From the NCBI GenBank assembly GCA_019246495.1, contig JAFAQI010000120.1, positions 1 through 7,269 on the forward strand: 7,269 nucleotides of DNA. Direction: 5' to 3'. The notes under the pieces were generated by a model, which was not told where the DNA came from, did not search any database, and was given only the letters and a program-made list of their open reading frames with translations. Each line of letters opens with the position of its first letter. Positions within the stretch are counted from its first letter, which is position 1. Shown piece by piece: positions 6,298-7,269 of the stretch. The position numbers and the translations under genes are program-made. This stretch comes from Frankiales bacterium. GTDB taxonomy: Bacteria; Actinomycetota; Actinomycetes; JAFAQI01.

Positions 6298-7269
6298 GTG
6301 GCAGCAGCTGCCTCTCGCCGTCTTGCAACTCTCGCCGGCGCCACTGCGATCGCGGTCGTCGGCGGTCTCGCGGCCAGTATCGCTCCCGCCGGGGCTGCCG
6401 ACCCGATCAGCAGCCAGGCGCCGCCGACTCTCACCGCGCCGGCGAACAACACGACGACGGCGGTCAAAGATGTCGTGCTGACCTGGACTGCGGTCACCTA
6501 CGCGACGTCCTACCAGGTGCAGCTCAGCCCGAACTCGGACTTCACCAACAACGTCGTCGGTCTGCCCGACAGCGGCAAGACGATCAACACGACGTACCAG
6601 GTTCCCGTCTCGCTGCCGCACGACGAGTACTACTGGCGGGTCCGCGCAATCGACGCCGGTGGCCACACCGGTTGGTCCGCGGCGCGAACGTTCCTGCACG
6701 ACTGGCAGTCCTCGATGACTCTGCTCAAGGCGCCGGTCAGCTCGGATCCGTCCTTGGCGTGGACGCCGGTTCGCGAGGCATCGATCTACCGGGTGCGTTA
6801 CAGCACCGAAGCGGACTTCCCCACGGTGCCGTCGAAGACCGCTGTCTGCTGGACCCACAACACGTCGTTCACGCCCTACACGCTGCAGTCGAGCAAGGAA
6901 AATCTGACCACGAACTGCATGAAGGCGACCGACCTCGCGGACGGCCTGCACCTGTTCTTCGACGTGACTGCGTACGACGACTCGTCCGCGCCGGTCATGA
7001 CGAGCGACAACGCAAACGACAGCGCGTGGGACTGCCCGCAGCCACAGCCGGAGTGTGACGCCAACCGCATCTTCGGCGCGTTCGACTACGCCGTCCCCCA
7101 CGCGGGCACCCCGGCTCAGGGCACAGTCACCGGTCTCACGACGAGTTGGCACACCACGTCCCTGCCGGGCACGGACTGCACCAACGGCAGCTGCCCGACG
7201 ACGCCGACGTTCTCCTGGAACGCGGTCGCAGGCGCGAACTTCTACCGCGTGTTCATCTACCGCGACCCG
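6298..7269 (+). CDS. Secreted protein with fibronectin type III-like repeats, 3' end cut by window
   Basis: The frame is open for 324 codons to the window end. GTG at 6298 has AGGAG five bases upstream; an in-frame GTG at 6247 would add 17 residues but has no ribosome site. The N-terminus is a classic Sec signal peptide: ASRR, a hydrophobic stretch at about 9-30 and a likely cut after AGA at 31-33 or one residue later. The mature part has repeated beta-sandwich units marked by W-x-x-V-x-x-A-x-x-Y-x-V: WTAVTYATSYQVQL (63-76), WTPVREASIYRVRY (155-168) and WNAVAGANFYRVFI (307-320). The first unit (about 41-136) looks most like a full FN3 domain, with YYWRVRAID near its end. Six cysteines (184, 207, 246, 253, 294, 299) could form disulfides outside the cell. 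Such proteins are surface or matrix components or binding scaffolds; the specific function is not recognisable. Neighbour pepQ is divergent. Confidence 0.85.
   Translation, partial: MAAAASRRLATLAGATAIAVVGGLAASIAPAGAADPISSQAPPTLTAPANNTTTAVKDVVLTWTAVTYATSYQVQLSPNSDFTNNVVGLPDSGKTINTTYQVPVSLPHDEYYWRVRAIDAGGHTGWSAARTFLHDWQSSMTLLKAPVSSDPSLAWTPVREASIYRVRYSTEADFPTVPSKTAVCWTHNTSFTPYTLQSSKENLTTNCMKATDLADGLHLFFDVTAYDDSSAPVMTSDNANDSAWDCPQPQPECDANRIFGAFDYAVPHAGTPAQGTVTGLTTSWHTTSLPGTDCTNGSCPTTPTFSWNAVAGANFYRVFIYRDP

Noticed and set aside
6183..6497. Extension of the peptidase gene upstream to 6497
   Set aside because: The added 105 residues have no M24 family similarity and overlap the signal peptide region of the divergent gene.
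6286..7152. Long open frame of 288 codons on the minus strand opposite the secreted protein gene
   Set aside because: Its product is arginine-rich with no recognisable domain. The plus strand has a ribosome site, signal peptide and repeated FN3 motifs, so this is a GC-rich shadow frame.

Overview
The window is high-GC DNA with compact, overlapping genes and the gene order of an actinobacterium. The presence of a clear BldD orthologue next to pyrR points to a BldD-containing actinomycete lineage such as the Streptomyces, Frankia, Micromonospora or Pseudonocardia relatives. The sequence alone does not fix the genus. Almost everything here is core chromosome. I see no transposase, integrase, CRISPR array, tRNA or rRNA.

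Left part (1-3332, minus strand): the pyrimidine operon, read right to left as pyrR - pyrB - pyrC - a 47-codon membrane protein - carA (cut by the window edge). pyrR/pyrB and pyrB/pyrC each overlap by 4 bases (ATGA). pyrC and the small gene are in the same frame, separated by one sense codon. The small gene overlaps carA by 8 bases. The operon therefore looks translationally coupled throughout and makes the first three pathway steps: carbamoyl phosphate, carbamoyl aspartate and dihydroorotate. Its short leader carries a good PyrR-binding stem-loop that merges with the pyrR ribosome binding site. This suggests that PyrR represses translation of its own operon when UMP is high.

Middle (3333-4040): a 195-base divergent control region. 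A TG-extended -10 faces pyrR on the minus strand. A near-consensus promoter faces bldD on the plus strand and has a plausible BldD box at its transcription start. BldD is the c-di-GMP-dependent repressor of development; its two c-di-GMP binding motifs are visible.

Right part (4056-6182, minus strand): pepQ-like M24 peptidase - efp - nusB, the usual actinobacterial translation/transcription cluster, convergent with bldD. EF-P and a Xaa-Pro peptidase both concern proline-rich sequences.

Far right (6183-7269): a divergent intergenic region of 115 bases with a perfect 8-base inverted repeat, then the start of a secreted protein with fibronectin-III-like repeats, cut by the window end. This is the only accessory-looking gene. 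No region above 300 bases is without a gene.

I found no convincing wholly new system. The points most worth a second look are the layered RNA structure at the start of pyrR, the shrunken membrane gene between pyrC and carA, the candidate BldD autoregulatory site, the EF-P tip loop variant and the inverted repeat before the secreted protein gene.
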